From assembly GCF_049943125.1 (NCBI RefSeq), contig NZ_CP188040.1, forward strand, positions 1,612,001 to 1,676,000: DNA of 64,000 bases. The letters run 5' to 3'. The first letter of the stretch is position 1. Each line of letters starts with the position of its first letter. This stretch comes from JAEXZL01 sp049943125 (GTDB lineage Bacteria > Bacillota > Clostridia > Clostridiales > Clostridiaceae). The translations under genes and the position numbers were made by a program. The notes beneath the pieces are model-generated. The model ran no database searches. It was given only the letters and a program-made list of their open reading frames with translations, and had not been told where the DNA came from. Positions 1 through 8,094 of this stretch are shown in pieces.

Positions 1-706
1 TATACAAATAATTGGGTAGTATCAATGAACCTAAAAGATTAAAGCCACAGTGAACTATTATGGGTGCCCACAGGGTTTTGAACCAGTGGTAAACAGCTCC
101 TAAAAGTAGTCCTAGAAGGAAAGCGTAGATAAATTGAAGCATATTTCCATGGGCTGCGCCAAAGATTAGCCCTTGAATTATTAGAGCTGGTATAAAGGGT
201 AGGAATTTCTTAAATTCTCTATAAATCAGTCCTCTGAATAAAACCTCCTCAAAAAAGGGAACCATTAAGGTTGTAACCATTACGCCAAAAGCATTCTCTG
301 TGGTAGAGGTAATAGATTCTGATACTTCATTATAGCTGGGAAAGTAGGGGATAAGTGCTGAAACCAAAAATCCTGCCAGTAAGGAGGAGGCGATAGCTAG
401 GAGAAGGAGGTAGAAAATAGGCTTTACATCTAGGGACTTGAGGCTTATTTCATATATAAGCCTTCTTTTTCTTAAACGAAAGATAATAAGGTATATTCCC
501 AAGGAAGCCAGTATGCTTAATGCTATTGCATAACCGAAGTAATTATATATATTTAATGCAGCAGCCTCGGGGATGGTAGCGATTCCTCGTAGTCTATTTA
601 GTATTGCATCAATAAAGATAAATAGAAAAATAAATATAATCTGAAAGCCAAAATAGATAAAGAAGTAAATAGCAGATAACCCTGTAGCTTTAAAAAATTT
701 AGTCAT
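1..706 (-). CDS. CPBP family intramembrane metalloprotease, C-terminus cut by window edge
   Basis: The minus-strand frame opens at the ATG ending at 706, with GAGGAG seven bases upstream, and stays open to base 1, so the 3' end lies outside the window. About 235 residues are visible. They form a very hydrophobic protein with several membrane segments. The Abi/CPBP signature motifs are present in order: EEVLFRG, then FGAAHGN, then HCGFNLLG. Together they hold the Glu-Glu, Arg, His and His/Asn residues of the intramembrane protease site. Family members process prenylated or small peptides or act in bacteriocin self-immunity; the substrate cannot be told here. The gene is divergent from purA and has no visible functional link to it. 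Confidence 0.85.
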   Translation of the reverse strand, partial: MTKFFKATGLSAIYFFIYFGFQIIFIFLFIFIDAILNRLRGIATIPEAAALNIYNYFGYAIALSILASLGIYLIIFRLRKRRLIYEISLKSLDVKPIFYLLLLAIASSLLAGFLVSALIPYFPSYNEVSESITSTTENAFGVMVTTLMVPFFEEVLFRGLIYREFKKFLPFIPALIIQGLIFGAAHGNMLQFIYAFLLGLLLGAVYHWFKTLWAPIIVHCGFNLLGSLILPNYLY

Positions 707-1078
707 TTCAATGCTCCTCACAAAATTATAATTTCTAATAATGAAATCAAGTTAGAGACCTTCTATATTTAGTATATTGGATAAAAATGTATATTAGTAG
801 TAGCTTTTCTCGTTGAAAAATTACTATTTTTTAAAGAAAAAGATAAAAGTTCGGAAATAGGTTGATTTTATCCATTAGTTTTGGTAGTATGTATTGGTTA
901 ACAGGAAAAATTGCCAGATTAAGCAAAAAAATACGCACATTTATAAAACAACTATGATAAAATGTACGGATATTTTTGATTATATGTAAGATTTCTGTTA
1001 ATAAACTTATGAATTATATAAATAATATAGTTAATAAGGATATTTGCCATTGAAGAGTGGCTTTAAGGAGGAAACAAT
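707..1078. other. Non-coding gap between divergent CPBP gene and purA
   Basis: These 372 bases are AT-rich and hold no credible ORF. A possible purA promoter is TTGATT at 976-981 with TAATAA at 999-1004, 17 bases apart, but the -10 is poor. I see no clear riboswitch or PurR-box pair. Confidence 0.4.
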
Positions 1079-2365
1079 ATGTCAGCTTTTATAGTTTTAG
1101 GTGCCCAATGGGGAGATGAAGGTAAAGGAAAGATGACAGATTACTTAGCTGAGGAAGCTCAGGTAATAGTAAGATATCAGGGAGGAAATAACGCTGGTCA
1201 TACAGTAGAGGTAGGAGATAAGCAGTATAAGCTTCATCTAATCCCTTCTGGTATACTTCATGATGATAAGATAAATATAATAGGTAATGGTGTGGTAGTG
1301 GATCCTAAGGCTTTATTCGAAGAGATAAGCTATTTAGAAGGCTTAGGAATAAAGGTGACTCCAGAAAAGCTTGCTATAAGCGATAGAGCACATATAATCA
1401 TGCCATATCATAAGATACTTGATAAATTAAAGGAAAAGGCAAGGGGAAAGAACGATATTGGAACCACTGGTAAAGGAATTGGTCCCTGCTATACGGATAA
1501 ATATGAAAGAACAGGCATAAGAGTATGTGATTTAATTAATGAAGAGGTATTTAAAGAAAAGCTTCAGGAAAACATAAAGGTTAAGAATCAATACATAACT
1601 AAGATATATGACGGTGAGCCTCTAAGCTTTGAAGAGATTTTTGAAGAGTATAGAGTTCTTGGTGAGAAGCTTAAGCCTTTTGTAAAGGAAACCTCTGTAA
1701 TAATATATGATAGTATATCCAATGATAAGCAGGTGCTATTTGAAGGTGCTCAGGGAATGCTCTTAGATATCGACTATGGAACATACCCTTATGTAACCTC
1801 CTCCAATACCACTGCTGGTGGAGTAAGCAGCGGTACAGGTATAGGACCAAGGCTGATAACCAATGCTGTTGGAATAGCTAAGGCTTATACTACTAGAGTA
1901 GGTAAAGGACCTTTCCCTACAGAGCTAATGGATGAAACAGGAGACTGGATAAGAGAAAAGGGTCATGAATACGGAGTAACTACCGGTAGATCAAGACGCT
2001 GTGGCTGGCTGGACCTAGTAATATTAAAGACTACCGCAAGGGTTTCTGCTCTAACAAGCCTTGTAGTTACAAAGATAGATACCTTAGCGGGCCTAGATAA
2101 GCTTAAGGTTTGTGTTGGCTATGAATTTAATGGTCAGGTAATAGATTACTTCCCAGCAAGCCTTGAAGACCTGGCAAAATGCAAGCCTATATATGAGGAA
2201 TATGAAGGCTGGGGAGAAGAGGTAGCAGAAGCTAGAAGCTATGAGGAGCTTCCTGAAAATGCTAAAAAATACCTCAAGAGAATAGAAGAATTTACTGGTA
2301 CAAGAATATCCATAGTATCCGTAGGCCCAAAAAGGGATCAAACAATAAGAGTAGCAGATTTATAA
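1079..2365 (+). CDS. purA: Adenylosuccinate synthetase
   Basis: Catalyses the GTP-dependent joining of IMP and aspartate to adenylosuccinate, the first committed step of AMP synthesis, in the cytoplasm. The 428-residue length is normal for the family. The GTP-binding loop GDEGKGK is at residues 12-18 and is followed by the NNAGHTV segment. The motif GTTGKGIGP is near residue 128 and TTGRSRRCGWLD is near residue 300. The ATG start follows GGAGG. The gene stands alone: its upstream neighbour is divergent, and directly after the stop lies a copy of the 29-bp repeat rather than a terminator. Confidence 0.98.
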   Translation: MSAFIVLGAQWGDEGKGKMTDYLAEEAQVIVRYQGGNNAGHTVEVGDKQYKLHLIPSGILHDDKINIIGNGVVVDPKALFEEISYLEGLGIKVTPEKLAISDRAHIIMPYHKILDKLKEKARGKNDIGTTGKGIGPCYTDKYERTGIRVCDLINEEVFKEKLQENIKVKNQYITKIYDGEPLSFEEIFEEYRVLGEKLKPFVKETSVIIYDSISNDKQVLFEGAQGMLLDIDYGTYPYVTSSNTTAGGVSSGTGIGPRLITNAVGIAKAYTTRVGKGPFPTELMDETGDWIREKGHEYGVTTGRSRRCGWLDLVILKTTARVSALTSLVVTKIDTLAGLDKLKVCVGYEFNGQVIDYFPASLEDLAKCKPIYEEYEGWGEEVAEARSYEELPENAKKYLKRIEEFTGTRISIVSVGPKRDQTIRVADL

Positions 2366-2366
2366 G

Positions 2367-2395
2367 GGTGACTGGCACATGAGTTATGACTTATT
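2367..2395 (+). repeat. 29-bp REP-like repeat, copy 1 (one mismatch)
   Basis: Starts GGTGACTGGCAC (consensus GGTGACAGGCAC) and ends TGACTTATT. It begins two bases after the purA stop codon. See the finding on the repeat and RAYT system. Confidence 0.9.
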
Positions 2396-2483
2396 AAGTG
2401 AAAGAAACATGAAGAGTTAATTTGATGATATAGCTACAAGTCTAAAATAATTGTTAATTATTTCTTTGATACGATTACAACAT

Positions 2484-2537
2484 TTGATTAAATCCATAAT
2501 ATACCTTATAATATTACCATAACTTACTATTAGTAAG
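2484..2537 (+). promoter_or_regulatory. Promoter and operator-like dyad for the DUF1858 gene
   Basis: TTGATT at 2484-2489 and TATAAT at 2507-2512 are 17 bases apart, a near-consensus vegetative promoter. At the expected transcription start lies a perfect dyad, CTTACTA-T-TAGTAAG (2523-2537), which could be a repressor site. Confidence 0.7.
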
Positions 2538-2560
2538 AAAAATTAGATGGAGTGGATTTT

Positions 2561-2746
2561 ATGGAAATAACAAAGGATATGACTGTAGGCTATATTGTAA
2601 TGCTGTATCCTGAAGCTGTAGATGTGCTCACAGGCATGGGCTTATCCTGTATAGGATGTCCTGCATCTCAGGTGGAAACCCTTGAGGAAGCTGCTATGGT
2701 ACACGGATTAGACCTAGATGAAATGCTATATCAATTAAATAATTAA
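2561..2746 (+). CDS. DUF1858 redox-disulfide domain protein
   Basis: A 61-residue cytoplasmic protein of the DUF1858 / hybrid-cluster-protein-associated disulfide family (TIGR03980 type). The hallmark is a Cys-x-x-Cys pair in the stretch GLSCIGCPAS, preceded by the ITKDMTVGYI start typical of the family. The frame opens earlier with GTG at 2552, but GGAG at 2549-2552 is spaced eight bases from the ATG at 2561, so that ATG is the likelier start. Its function is not established; the CxxC suggests thiol redox chemistry or metal binding. It is monocistronic, with its own promoter, dyad and terminator. Confidence 0.85.
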   Translation: MEITKDMTVGYIVMLYPEAVDVLTGMGLSCIGCPASQVETLEEAAMVHGLDLDEMLYQLNN

Positions 2747-2753
2747 AACCTTT

Positions 2754-2808
2754 AAAGGATAGTGGGGATTGCTGTAAGCAGTCTTACTGCTATCCTTTTA
2801 TTTTTTAT
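2754..2808 (+). terminator. Rho-independent terminator after DUF1858 gene
   Basis: AAAGGATAG (2754-2762) pairs with CTATCCTTT (2790-2798), followed by a T-rich tract. Confidence 0.85.
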
Positions 2809-2916
2809 AAATAGATCTGCATATAGCTCGCTTTTATTATTAAGAATTTCTCAGTGCTTTTATTTTTATTTTCTAAATTATATAATTAAAGCAGCAGAGG
2901 GATTGGGGGATAAGAA

Positions 2917-3669
2917 ATGAATGAGAATATTTATACCAAGGAATATGAAGTTAGATATTATGAAATAGATTCTAAAAAAAGGCTTCTAAAGAGCTCTTTG
3001 TTGAATTACTTTACTGATATAAGCACTATACATTCCATTGAAAGAGGAGTAGGGATTGATTATCTAGAGAAAAAAAGGCTTGGTTGGGTAATAAGTAAAT
3101 ATGATATAGAGTTTTTTAATGAAGGCTATTATATGGATAAGCTTAAAGTGTCCACAGAAGCCTATGGCTTTAAAAAATATTTTGCTTATAGAACCTTCAA
3201 GGCAGAAGGGGAGGACTCCAGTGTCATAGCCAGGGGAAATGCTCTGTTTATGCTCATAGACATGGAAAAGAGAAGAATGCTTCGCATAGGTGAAGATATG
3301 ATGATGGCCTATGGAGTTTCACCAGAAGAGGCTGACAGGCAGCTTGACTTTGAAAGGATAGAAGGGCTTGAGAAGATAGCTTATCAGGTAGATTTTCAGG
3401 TGAGATATACAGATATAGATACAAATGGACATGTTAACAATGTAAAGTATTTAGATTGGCTTATCGAAGCTATTCCCCTGGAAATAATTAATGAAAAAAG
3501 CCTAAGAAGAATTAAGATGGACTATATAAAGGAATGCTTTTATGGTGAAACTATTACCTCAAGGGTACAACTCATAGAAGAGGAAGAATCAAAAGAAATT
3601 AAGGTAATTCACAGCATTATAAACGAAGCGGGAAAAGAAGTCACCAGGGGAGAAACCTACTGGATATAG
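2917..3669 (+). CDS. Acyl-ACP thioesterase, first tandem copy
   Basis: A 250-residue member of the bacterial FatA/FatB-like acyl-ACP thioesterases (PF01643), which release fatty acids from acyl carrier protein. It has two hotdog halves. The N-terminal half opens with YEVRYYEIDSKKRL. The C-terminal half repeats the pattern as VRYTDIDTNGHVNNVKYLDW, holding the conserved Asn and His near residues 169-173. The start is ATG after GGGGG. It is followed within seven bases by a second thioesterase with the same layout, so the two are probably a translationally linked pair produced by duplication. The chain-length preference cannot be read from the sequence. Confidence 0.85.
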   Translation: MNENIYTKEYEVRYYEIDSKKRLLKSSLLNYFTDISTIHSIERGVGIDYLEKKRLGWVISKYDIEFFNEGYYMDKLKVSTEAYGFKKYFAYRTFKAEGEDSSVIARGNALFMLIDMEKRRMLRIGEDMMMAYGVSPEEADRQLDFERIEGLEKIAYQVDFQVRYTDIDTNGHVNNVKYLDWLIEAIPLEIINEKSLRRIKMDYIKECFYGETITSRVQLIEEEESKEIKVIHSIINEAGKEVTRGETYWI

Positions 3670-3685
3670 ATGAGGGGTGATGGTA

Positions 3686-4444
3686 GTGATTAAGGATGAA
3701 TTCATAAAGGAATATCAAGTTTATTATAACGATGTAGATCAAAGAAAAAGGCTCTACCCAGACAAACTCTTAGAACTTTTTGCTGATAGCAATTTAAATC
3801 ATGTAAAAAGAAAGAAGTTGAGCATAGAGGATTTATTAGATAGGGGTTATACCTATATGATACAGAAGTATCAGGTGGATTTTAATAGGCCTATTTACCT
3901 TGATGAGAAGATAAATATTGCTGCAGGCTTATCTTCTGTTACCAGCAGTAATCTCCACAGGAGTGCCTCTGCCTATGACAGCGAAGGAAAGCTATTAGCG
4001 GAAAGTAGAGGATTGGTATTTATCGTAGATACAAAAAGCCGAAGACCAGTTTCCACGCCGGATTTTGTCTATTCATCCTTAAATGTAGAAGGCCCTGAGG
4101 AGGCTCCTTTTCCCTTTGAAAGGATAGGGGAGGTATCTAAGGCTGAGCATGTTAAAGAGCTTCCAGTGCTTTATAGGGATTTAGATTTAAATAATCATGT
4201 TACTAACAGCAAGTATATTACCTGGGCTCTAGAAACTCTTCCACGAAGCTTCACCTTAGATAACTTTCTCAGCAGAACAAGGATCCTTTATATGAGAGAG
4301 GTCTTCTATGGAGACATAATAACCATAAGGTCACAGATTATAGAACAATCTAACGGTGATAAAATCACCCTTCATGAAATAATTAACTCCCACGGCACCA
4401 TCACCACCAGAATAGAATGTACCTGGCAGGTGACAGGCACATGA
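3686..4444 (+). CDS. Acyl-ACP thioesterase, second tandem copy
   Basis: About 252 residues, same double-hotdog family as its upstream neighbour but clearly diverged. The N-terminal half has YQVYYNDVDQRKRL and the C-terminal half has DLDLNNHVTNSKY with the conserved Asn/His pair. The frame is open from GTG 3677, but the GAGGGG site at 3672-3677 is best spaced (eight bases) for GTG 3686. The last codons, GTG ACA GGC ACA TGA, lie inside a 29-bp repeat, so the protein ends in a Val-Thr-Gly-Thr tail that comes from the repeat. It converges on the flavoprotein gene, whose stop codon lies in the same repeat copy. Confidence 0.8.
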   Translation: MIKDEFIKEYQVYYNDVDQRKRLYPDKLLELFADSNLNHVKRKKLSIEDLLDRGYTYMIQKYQVDFNRPIYLDEKINIAAGLSSVTSSNLHRSASAYDSEGKLLAESRGLVFIVDTKSRRPVSTPDFVYSSLNVEGPEEAPFPFERIGEVSKAEHVKELPVLYRDLDLNNHVTNSKYITWALETLPRSFTLDNFLSRTRILYMREVFYGDIITIRSQIIEQSNGDKITLHEIINSHGTITTRIECTWQVTGT

Positions 4445-4457
4445 GTTATGACTTATT
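4429..4457 (+). repeat. 29-bp REP-like repeat, copy 2 (exact)
   Basis: Exact consensus copy. It encodes the last four residues and the TGA of the thioesterase on the plus strand, and its TTA supplies the TAA stop of the flavoprotein gene on the minus strand. Confidence 0.95.
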
Positions 4458-5697
4458 TTGATAAGGCAGCTACTGCGGTATAGGCGGAAGACCATGCCCA
4501 TTGGAGGTTGAAGCCTCCGCAGTCTCCATCCACGTCCAGTATTTCTCCACAGAAATAGAGGTTAGCTATTAGTTTGGATTCTAGAGTTTCAGGGTTTACA
4601 TCATGAGTATCAACCCCACCGGCAGTAGCTTGGGAGTTATTAAAGCCGTTATTACCTATGCAGCTGAAGGTCCATCCCTTTAATAGCTTTACTATCCTTA
4701 GCTTTTCTTCATAGTCTAAATCCCAGGAGGCCTTGTGGATATCCATAACTCCAGCCTCTCTTAAGATAGTAGTTATGAGCTTTTTGTTTATTATTCCTAT
4801 AAAGGCCTCGCTTACACTCCTGTGACCCATTAAGCCTAAGTGATTTTCAAAAAACTCCATAAGCTCCTTTTCATCATAGCCAGGGAACATATCTACCTTA
4901 ATCTTTACTTCTTTATTAACTAGAAGACTTTTAGAAGCTATTCTGCTTAGCTGGAGGATTGGAGGTCCTGATATTCCATAATCAGTGAATAGAATCTCAC
5001 CAGCTTCTTTTCTTAAGACCTTATTATCTACTATGACCTCGCCAACGCCTATAAACTTAATTCCTGAAAGAGCTTTTAAATGTGGATAATTAAGCTTCAG
5101 CTGTACTAGAGCTGGCACAGGTTTTATAATACTGTGACCTAAGGAACTAGCTAAGGCAAAGCCCGAACCATCGGAGCCAGTGCCAGGAAGAGAATTTCCT
5201 CCACAGGCCATGAGAAGTTTTCCACAGGATAAGTGAGGATTTTCTTCAGAGCTTGTGGATAGTTTGAAGGATTTTTTACCCTTAGAAATGCTTTTTACCT
5301 TAGAATTTAGATAAACAGGTATAGCTCTGTCCTCCACAGCAAATCTCAATCGATCTAAAACAGAAGAGGCCTGAAGGGACATAGGATACATCTTTCCTTC
5401 CTCTAATGTGGTGAGAGGAAGACCAATTCCCTGAAAGAAATTAATGGTATCCTGCACCGTGAAGGTCTTGAGAGTATGGGTATAAAACCCTTCATTATCT
5501 GAATGATATTCTCTAAAATCGCTGGATATATATTTATTTGTAACATTACAGCGTCCATTTCCTGTTGTGAGTATTTTTTTGCCTACTCTGTCAGAGCCTT
5601 CAACTATTGCAGTGTCTATACCATAATCCTTTGCCAGTATAGCTGCCATAAGGCCAGAGGCTCCTCCTCCAATAATAATTAAATCATGATATATCAT
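4453..5697 (-). CDS. HI0933-like NAD(P)/FAD-dependent oxidoreductase (BaiN/RdsA type)
   Basis: A 414-residue flavoprotein of the HI0933/YhiN family. The dinucleotide-binding loop IIGGGASGLMAA follows the N-terminus. The C-terminal FAD contact region FCGEILDVDGDCGGFNLQW is typical of this family and is followed by AWSSAYTA. The frame is open from 5742, but the ATG ending at 5697 has GAGGA five to six bases upstream and places the Rossmann strand at the N-terminus, so I chose it. Family members are soluble flavin oxidoreductases of poorly defined substrate. The stop codon lies in a 29-bp repeat. Confidence 0.85.
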   Translation of the reverse strand: MIYHDLIIIGGGASGLMAAILAKDYGIDTAIVEGSDRVGKKILTTGNGRCNVTNKYISSDFREYHSDNEGFYTHTLKTFTVQDTINFFQGIGLPLTTLEEGKMYPMSLQASSVLDRLRFAVEDRAIPVYLNSKVKSISKGKKSFKLSTSSEENPHLSCGKLLMACGGNSLPGTGSDGSGFALASSLGHSIIKPVPALVQLKLNYPHLKALSGIKFIGVGEVIVDNKVLRKEAGEILFTDYGISGPPILQLSRIASKSLLVNKEVKIKVDMFPGYDEKELMEFFENHLGLMGHRSVSEAFIGIINKKLITTILREAGVMDIHKASWDLDYEEKLRIVKLLKGWTFSCIGNNGFNNSQATAGGVDTHDVNPETLESKLIANLYFCGEILDVDGDCGGFNLQWAWSSAYTAVAALSK

Positions 5698-5787
5698 AGT
5701 TATCCTCAGCTTTCTATCTATAATAGCTCTCCTAAAGAGCACTTAATAATTCTATATAAGAGCTTTTACTATAAAAGTTACTAGAAC

Positions 5788-5844
5788 CTTAAGCTCAAAT
5801 TTAAACTCAATCTTAAGCTCAATTTTAAGCTCAATATTTAACTT
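5788..5844. repeat. Short imperfect tandem repeat, about 12-bp unit
   Basis: Four to five units resembling CTTAAGCTCAAT or TTTAAACTCAAT run head to tail upstream of the flavoprotein gene. The rest of 5698-6012 is AT-rich without an ORF. Confidence 0.6.
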
Positions 5845-6012
5845 ATGTCCATTCTAGCATAGTTTAATTCTTAAAAACTATAAGATAAATCCTTATGAAG
5901 GGCCTAAAATAAAAATTTATTATATATTAATAATAAATTCAAGGAAGGAATATTAATATTCAGTATAATATAGGGTATTATGTAATTAGAAGCATATAAA
6001 GGAGGAAAAAAT

Positions 6013-6399
6013 ATGAAAGCGTCGGAATTCTTAAATTATATGAATTGGGTAGTAGTTGGGGATGTACTTAATCCAGAAAAATATGCACATAAAATCTTAA
6101 AGGCCCTTGAGCACAATGGTTATAAGGTGAGCGGAGTAAATCCTAAGGTTACAGATGGTCAGGCTTATAATAGCTTAGAGGAAGTGCCTTATGACATAGA
6201 GATATTAGATTTATGTATCAATCCAAGAGCAGGGCTTGAGATAGTAAAGAAGGCTAAGGAAGTAGGAATTAAAAATATACTCATACAGCCTGGAGCTGAG
6301 AGTGAGGAAATCCTGAGCTACTGCAGGGATAATGAAATAAATGCTGTACAGGGCTGTGCACTAGTAGAGCTTAGAAATAGAAGTGAAAAAGAAAAGTAA
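6013..6399 (+). CDS. CoA-binding domain protein
   Basis: A 128-residue protein matching the stand-alone CoA_binding_2 family, a Rossmann-like fold related to the succinyl-CoA synthetase alpha N-terminal domain. Near the start is NWVVVGDVLNPEKYAHKI, then VSGVNPKV, LDLCINP and NILIQPGAESEE, in the family order. The ATG follows AAAGGAGG. The biological role of stand-alone members is unknown. It is monocistronic with its own terminator. Confidence 0.8.
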   Translation: MKASEFLNYMNWVVVGDVLNPEKYAHKILKALEHNGYKVSGVNPKVTDGQAYNSLEEVPYDIEILDLCINPRAGLEIVKKAKEVGIKNILIQPGAESEEILSYCRDNEINAVQGCALVELRNRSEKEK

Positions 6400-6422
6400 A
6401 GCTATAAAAGGATTGGATAAGG

Positions 6423-6455
6423 TACCATACTATTTAGAAGTATGGTATTTTATCT
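6423..6455 (+). terminator. Terminator after CoA-binding protein gene
   Basis: TACCATACT (6423-6431) pairs with AGTATGGTA (6439-6447), followed by TTTTATCTT. Confidence 0.8.
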
Positions 6456-6550
6456 TATATAAGCAATAAAAGAGGTTTGCCTTTTAAAGGATAACATAAG
6501 TTTTGATCCTGAAGGTGCAGGCTTTATATATTAGTTCAGGAGGTTTCGTT

Positions 6551-7216
6551 ATGGATGATAAGGAGCTGTTTAAAGCACATCCTTCCACAGCTGAGGAGGA
6601 ATGCTTTGATATATTTGACGAAAAGATGGAGCATATAGGGATTGCTCCTAGAAGAGAGGCTCATAGGAGAGGCCTGTGGCATAAGGTAATTCAGTGCTGG
6701 CTTTTTAAAAGGGAAAAAGATAAAACCTATATAATCCTTCAAAAAAGATCACCCCTTAAGGATAACTACCCTAGTCTTTTTGATACTTCTGCTGCAGGAC
6801 ATATAAGAGCAGGGGAAGAGATAGAGGAAGGGGTAAGAGAGATTTATGAGGAGATAGGTATTTCTGTAGATTATTCAGAGCTTACCTTTTTGGAGATAGT
6901 TAAGCAAAAGAAGGAAAAAAAGGATTTAATGGATTATCAATTTGCTTACCTTTATATCTATGAATGTAATAAGCCCTTATTGCATTATACTCTACAGAAA
7001 GAAGAGGTTGAGGCATTAGTAGAAATAGAGCTTACAAGGTTTAAGGAGCTTATAGAAGGAAATGTTTTGGAGGTAGAGGGGCATGGGATAACCTTAGATG
7101 AAGGTGGTAACAACAAGGCAGCAGCCTATACCATAGCCTTTGAAAGTTTAGTACCCCATGGCAGAGCTTATTTTAAAAAGGTCTATGAGGGGATAGTAAA
7201 CTATCTACAAGAATAG
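6551..7216 (+). CDS. NUDIX hydrolase, isopentenyl-diphosphate-isomerase-like subgroup
   Basis: A 221-residue NUDIX protein. The NUDIX box (GHIRAGEE followed by REIYEEIG, roughly residues 84-106) has the spaced Gly, Glu, Arg-Glu and Glu-Glu residues that bind divalent metal. The N-terminal part, with FDIFDE and the REAHRRGLWHKV segment, resembles the YfcD/IPP-isomerase-like group. The frame is open from 6503, but the ATG at 6551 has CAGGAGG seven bases upstream, so the first 16 codons are left out. The substrate is probably a nucleoside diphosphate derivative or similar; the sequence does not say which. Confidence 0.85.
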   Translation: MDDKELFKAHPSTAEEECFDIFDEKMEHIGIAPRREAHRRGLWHKVIQCWLFKREKDKTYIILQKRSPLKDNYPSLFDTSAAGHIRAGEEIEEGVREIYEEIGISVDYSELTFLEIVKQKKEKKDLMDYQFAYLYIYECNKPLLHYTLQKEEVEALVEIELTRFKELIEGNVLEVEGHGITLDEGGNNKAAAYTIAFESLVPHGRAYFKKVYEGIVNYLQE

Positions 7217-7363
7217 TATAAAAACTTTTATTCCCTTTCCGTATTGCTTAGTCTACCTTTTAAAGAAAGCAAGTAAAAAGTCTTTACAAGGATATACAGA
7301 CTTCTTAATTTTTGTTTTTTATGGCTTGGATATATATTCCTAAAATCTTTTTGAAAAAAGTTG

Positions 7364-7395
7364 TTGACACTCTTGAGGATTTTGTGTATTATAAT
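7364..7395 (+). promoter_or_regulatory. Promoter of the tRNA gene cluster
   Basis: Consensus TTGACA at 7364-7369 and TATTAT at 7387-7392 with 17-base spacing; an overlapping TATAAT is at 7390-7395. Just downstream is a GC-rich perfect dyad, GTCGCC-GA-GGCGAC (7405-7418), in an otherwise AT-rich region. It would form a hairpin in the precursor leader. Confidence 0.8.
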
Positions 7396-7433
7396 CTATG
7401 TCGGGTCGCCGAGGCGACAGAATGACAAAGTAA

Positions 7434-7508
7434 GGCCCCTTGGTCAAGCGGTTAAGACACCACCCTTTCACGGTGGTAACAGGAGTTCGATTCTCCTAGG
7501 GGTCACCA
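7434..7508 (+). tRNA. tRNA-Glu (anticodon TTC)
   Basis: 75 nt including encoded CCA. The acceptor stem pairs GGCCCCT with AGGGGTC, and the anticodon loop is CTTTCAC. Identical to the copy at 7690. Confidence 0.97.
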
Positions 7509-7512
7509 TTGT

Positions 7513-7588
7513 GGGAGCATAGCTCAGCTGGGAGAGCATCTGCCTTACAAGCAGAGGGTCATAGGTTCGAGCCCTATTGTTCCCACCA
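7513..7588 (+). tRNA. tRNA-Val (anticodon TAC), copy 1
   Basis: 76 nt with encoded CCA; anticodon loop CTTACAA. The T stem is ATAGG/CCTAT and differs from copy 2 by a compensated base pair. Confidence 0.97.
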
Positions 7589-7593
7589 CATGC

Positions 7594-7670
7594 GGCTCAG
7601 TAGCTCAGTTGGTTAGAGTGCCGGCCTGTCACGCCGGAGGTCGAGGGTTCGAGCCCCTTCTGAGTCGCCA
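7594..7670 (+). tRNA. tRNA-Asp (anticodon GTC), copy 1
   Basis: 77 nt with CCA. The acceptor stem pairs GGCTCAG with CTGAGTC; anticodon loop CTGTCAC. Confidence 0.97.
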
Positions 7671-7689
7671 TTTTAAAAAAATATAATAA

Positions 7690-7764
7690 GGCCCCTTGGT
7701 CAAGCGGTTAAGACACCACCCTTTCACGGTGGTAACAGGAGTTCGATTCTCCTAGGGGTCACCA
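7690..7764 (+). tRNA. tRNA-Glu (anticodon TTC), copy 2
   Basis: Second copy, identical to 7434-7508, opening the repeated Glu-Val-Asp block. Confidence 0.97.
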
Positions 7765-7771
7765 TTAATGG

Positions 7772-7847
7772 GGGAGCATAGCTCAGCTGGGAGAGCATCT
7801 GCCTTACAAGCAGAGGGTCACAGGTTCGAGCCCTGTTGTTCCCACCA
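7772..7847 (+). tRNA. tRNA-Val (anticodon TAC), copy 2
   Basis: T stem ACAGG/CCTGT. The U-A pair of copy 1 is replaced by C-G here; the rest is identical. Confidence 0.97.
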
Positions 7848-7852
7848 TATAT

Positions 7853-7929
7853 GGCTCAGTAGCTCAGTTGGTTAGAGTGCCGGCCTGTCACGCCGGAGGT
7901 CGAGGGTTCGAGCCCCTTCTGAGTCGCCA
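7853..7929 (+). tRNA. tRNA-Asp (anticodon GTC), copy 2
   Basis: Same 77-nt tRNA as 7594-7670. Confidence 0.97.
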
Positions 7930-7932
7930 TTT

Positions 7933-8007
7933 GCTGGCATGGCTCAACGGTAGAGCAGCTGACTTGTAATCAGCAGGTTGTAGGTTCGATTCCTATTGCC
8001 AGCTCCA
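7933..8007 (+). tRNA. tRNA-Thr (anticodon TGT)
   Basis: 75 nt with CCA. The acceptor stem pairs GCTGGCA with TGCCAGC; anticodon loop CTTGTAA. Last gene of the tRNA operon. Confidence 0.97.
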
Positions 8008-8043
8008 AAAAAAGCACTTGATTACTCAAGTGCTTTTTTTTTG
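8008..8043 (+). terminator. Terminator of the tRNA operon
   Basis: AGCACTTGA (8013-8021) pairs with TCAAGTGCT (8026-8034) around a TTAC loop, followed by a run of T. Confidence 0.95.
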
Positions 8044-8094
8044 CGTGTTAAAAAAATTATTAAAGGATTAATATATCTCATATTTATTCTGGTT

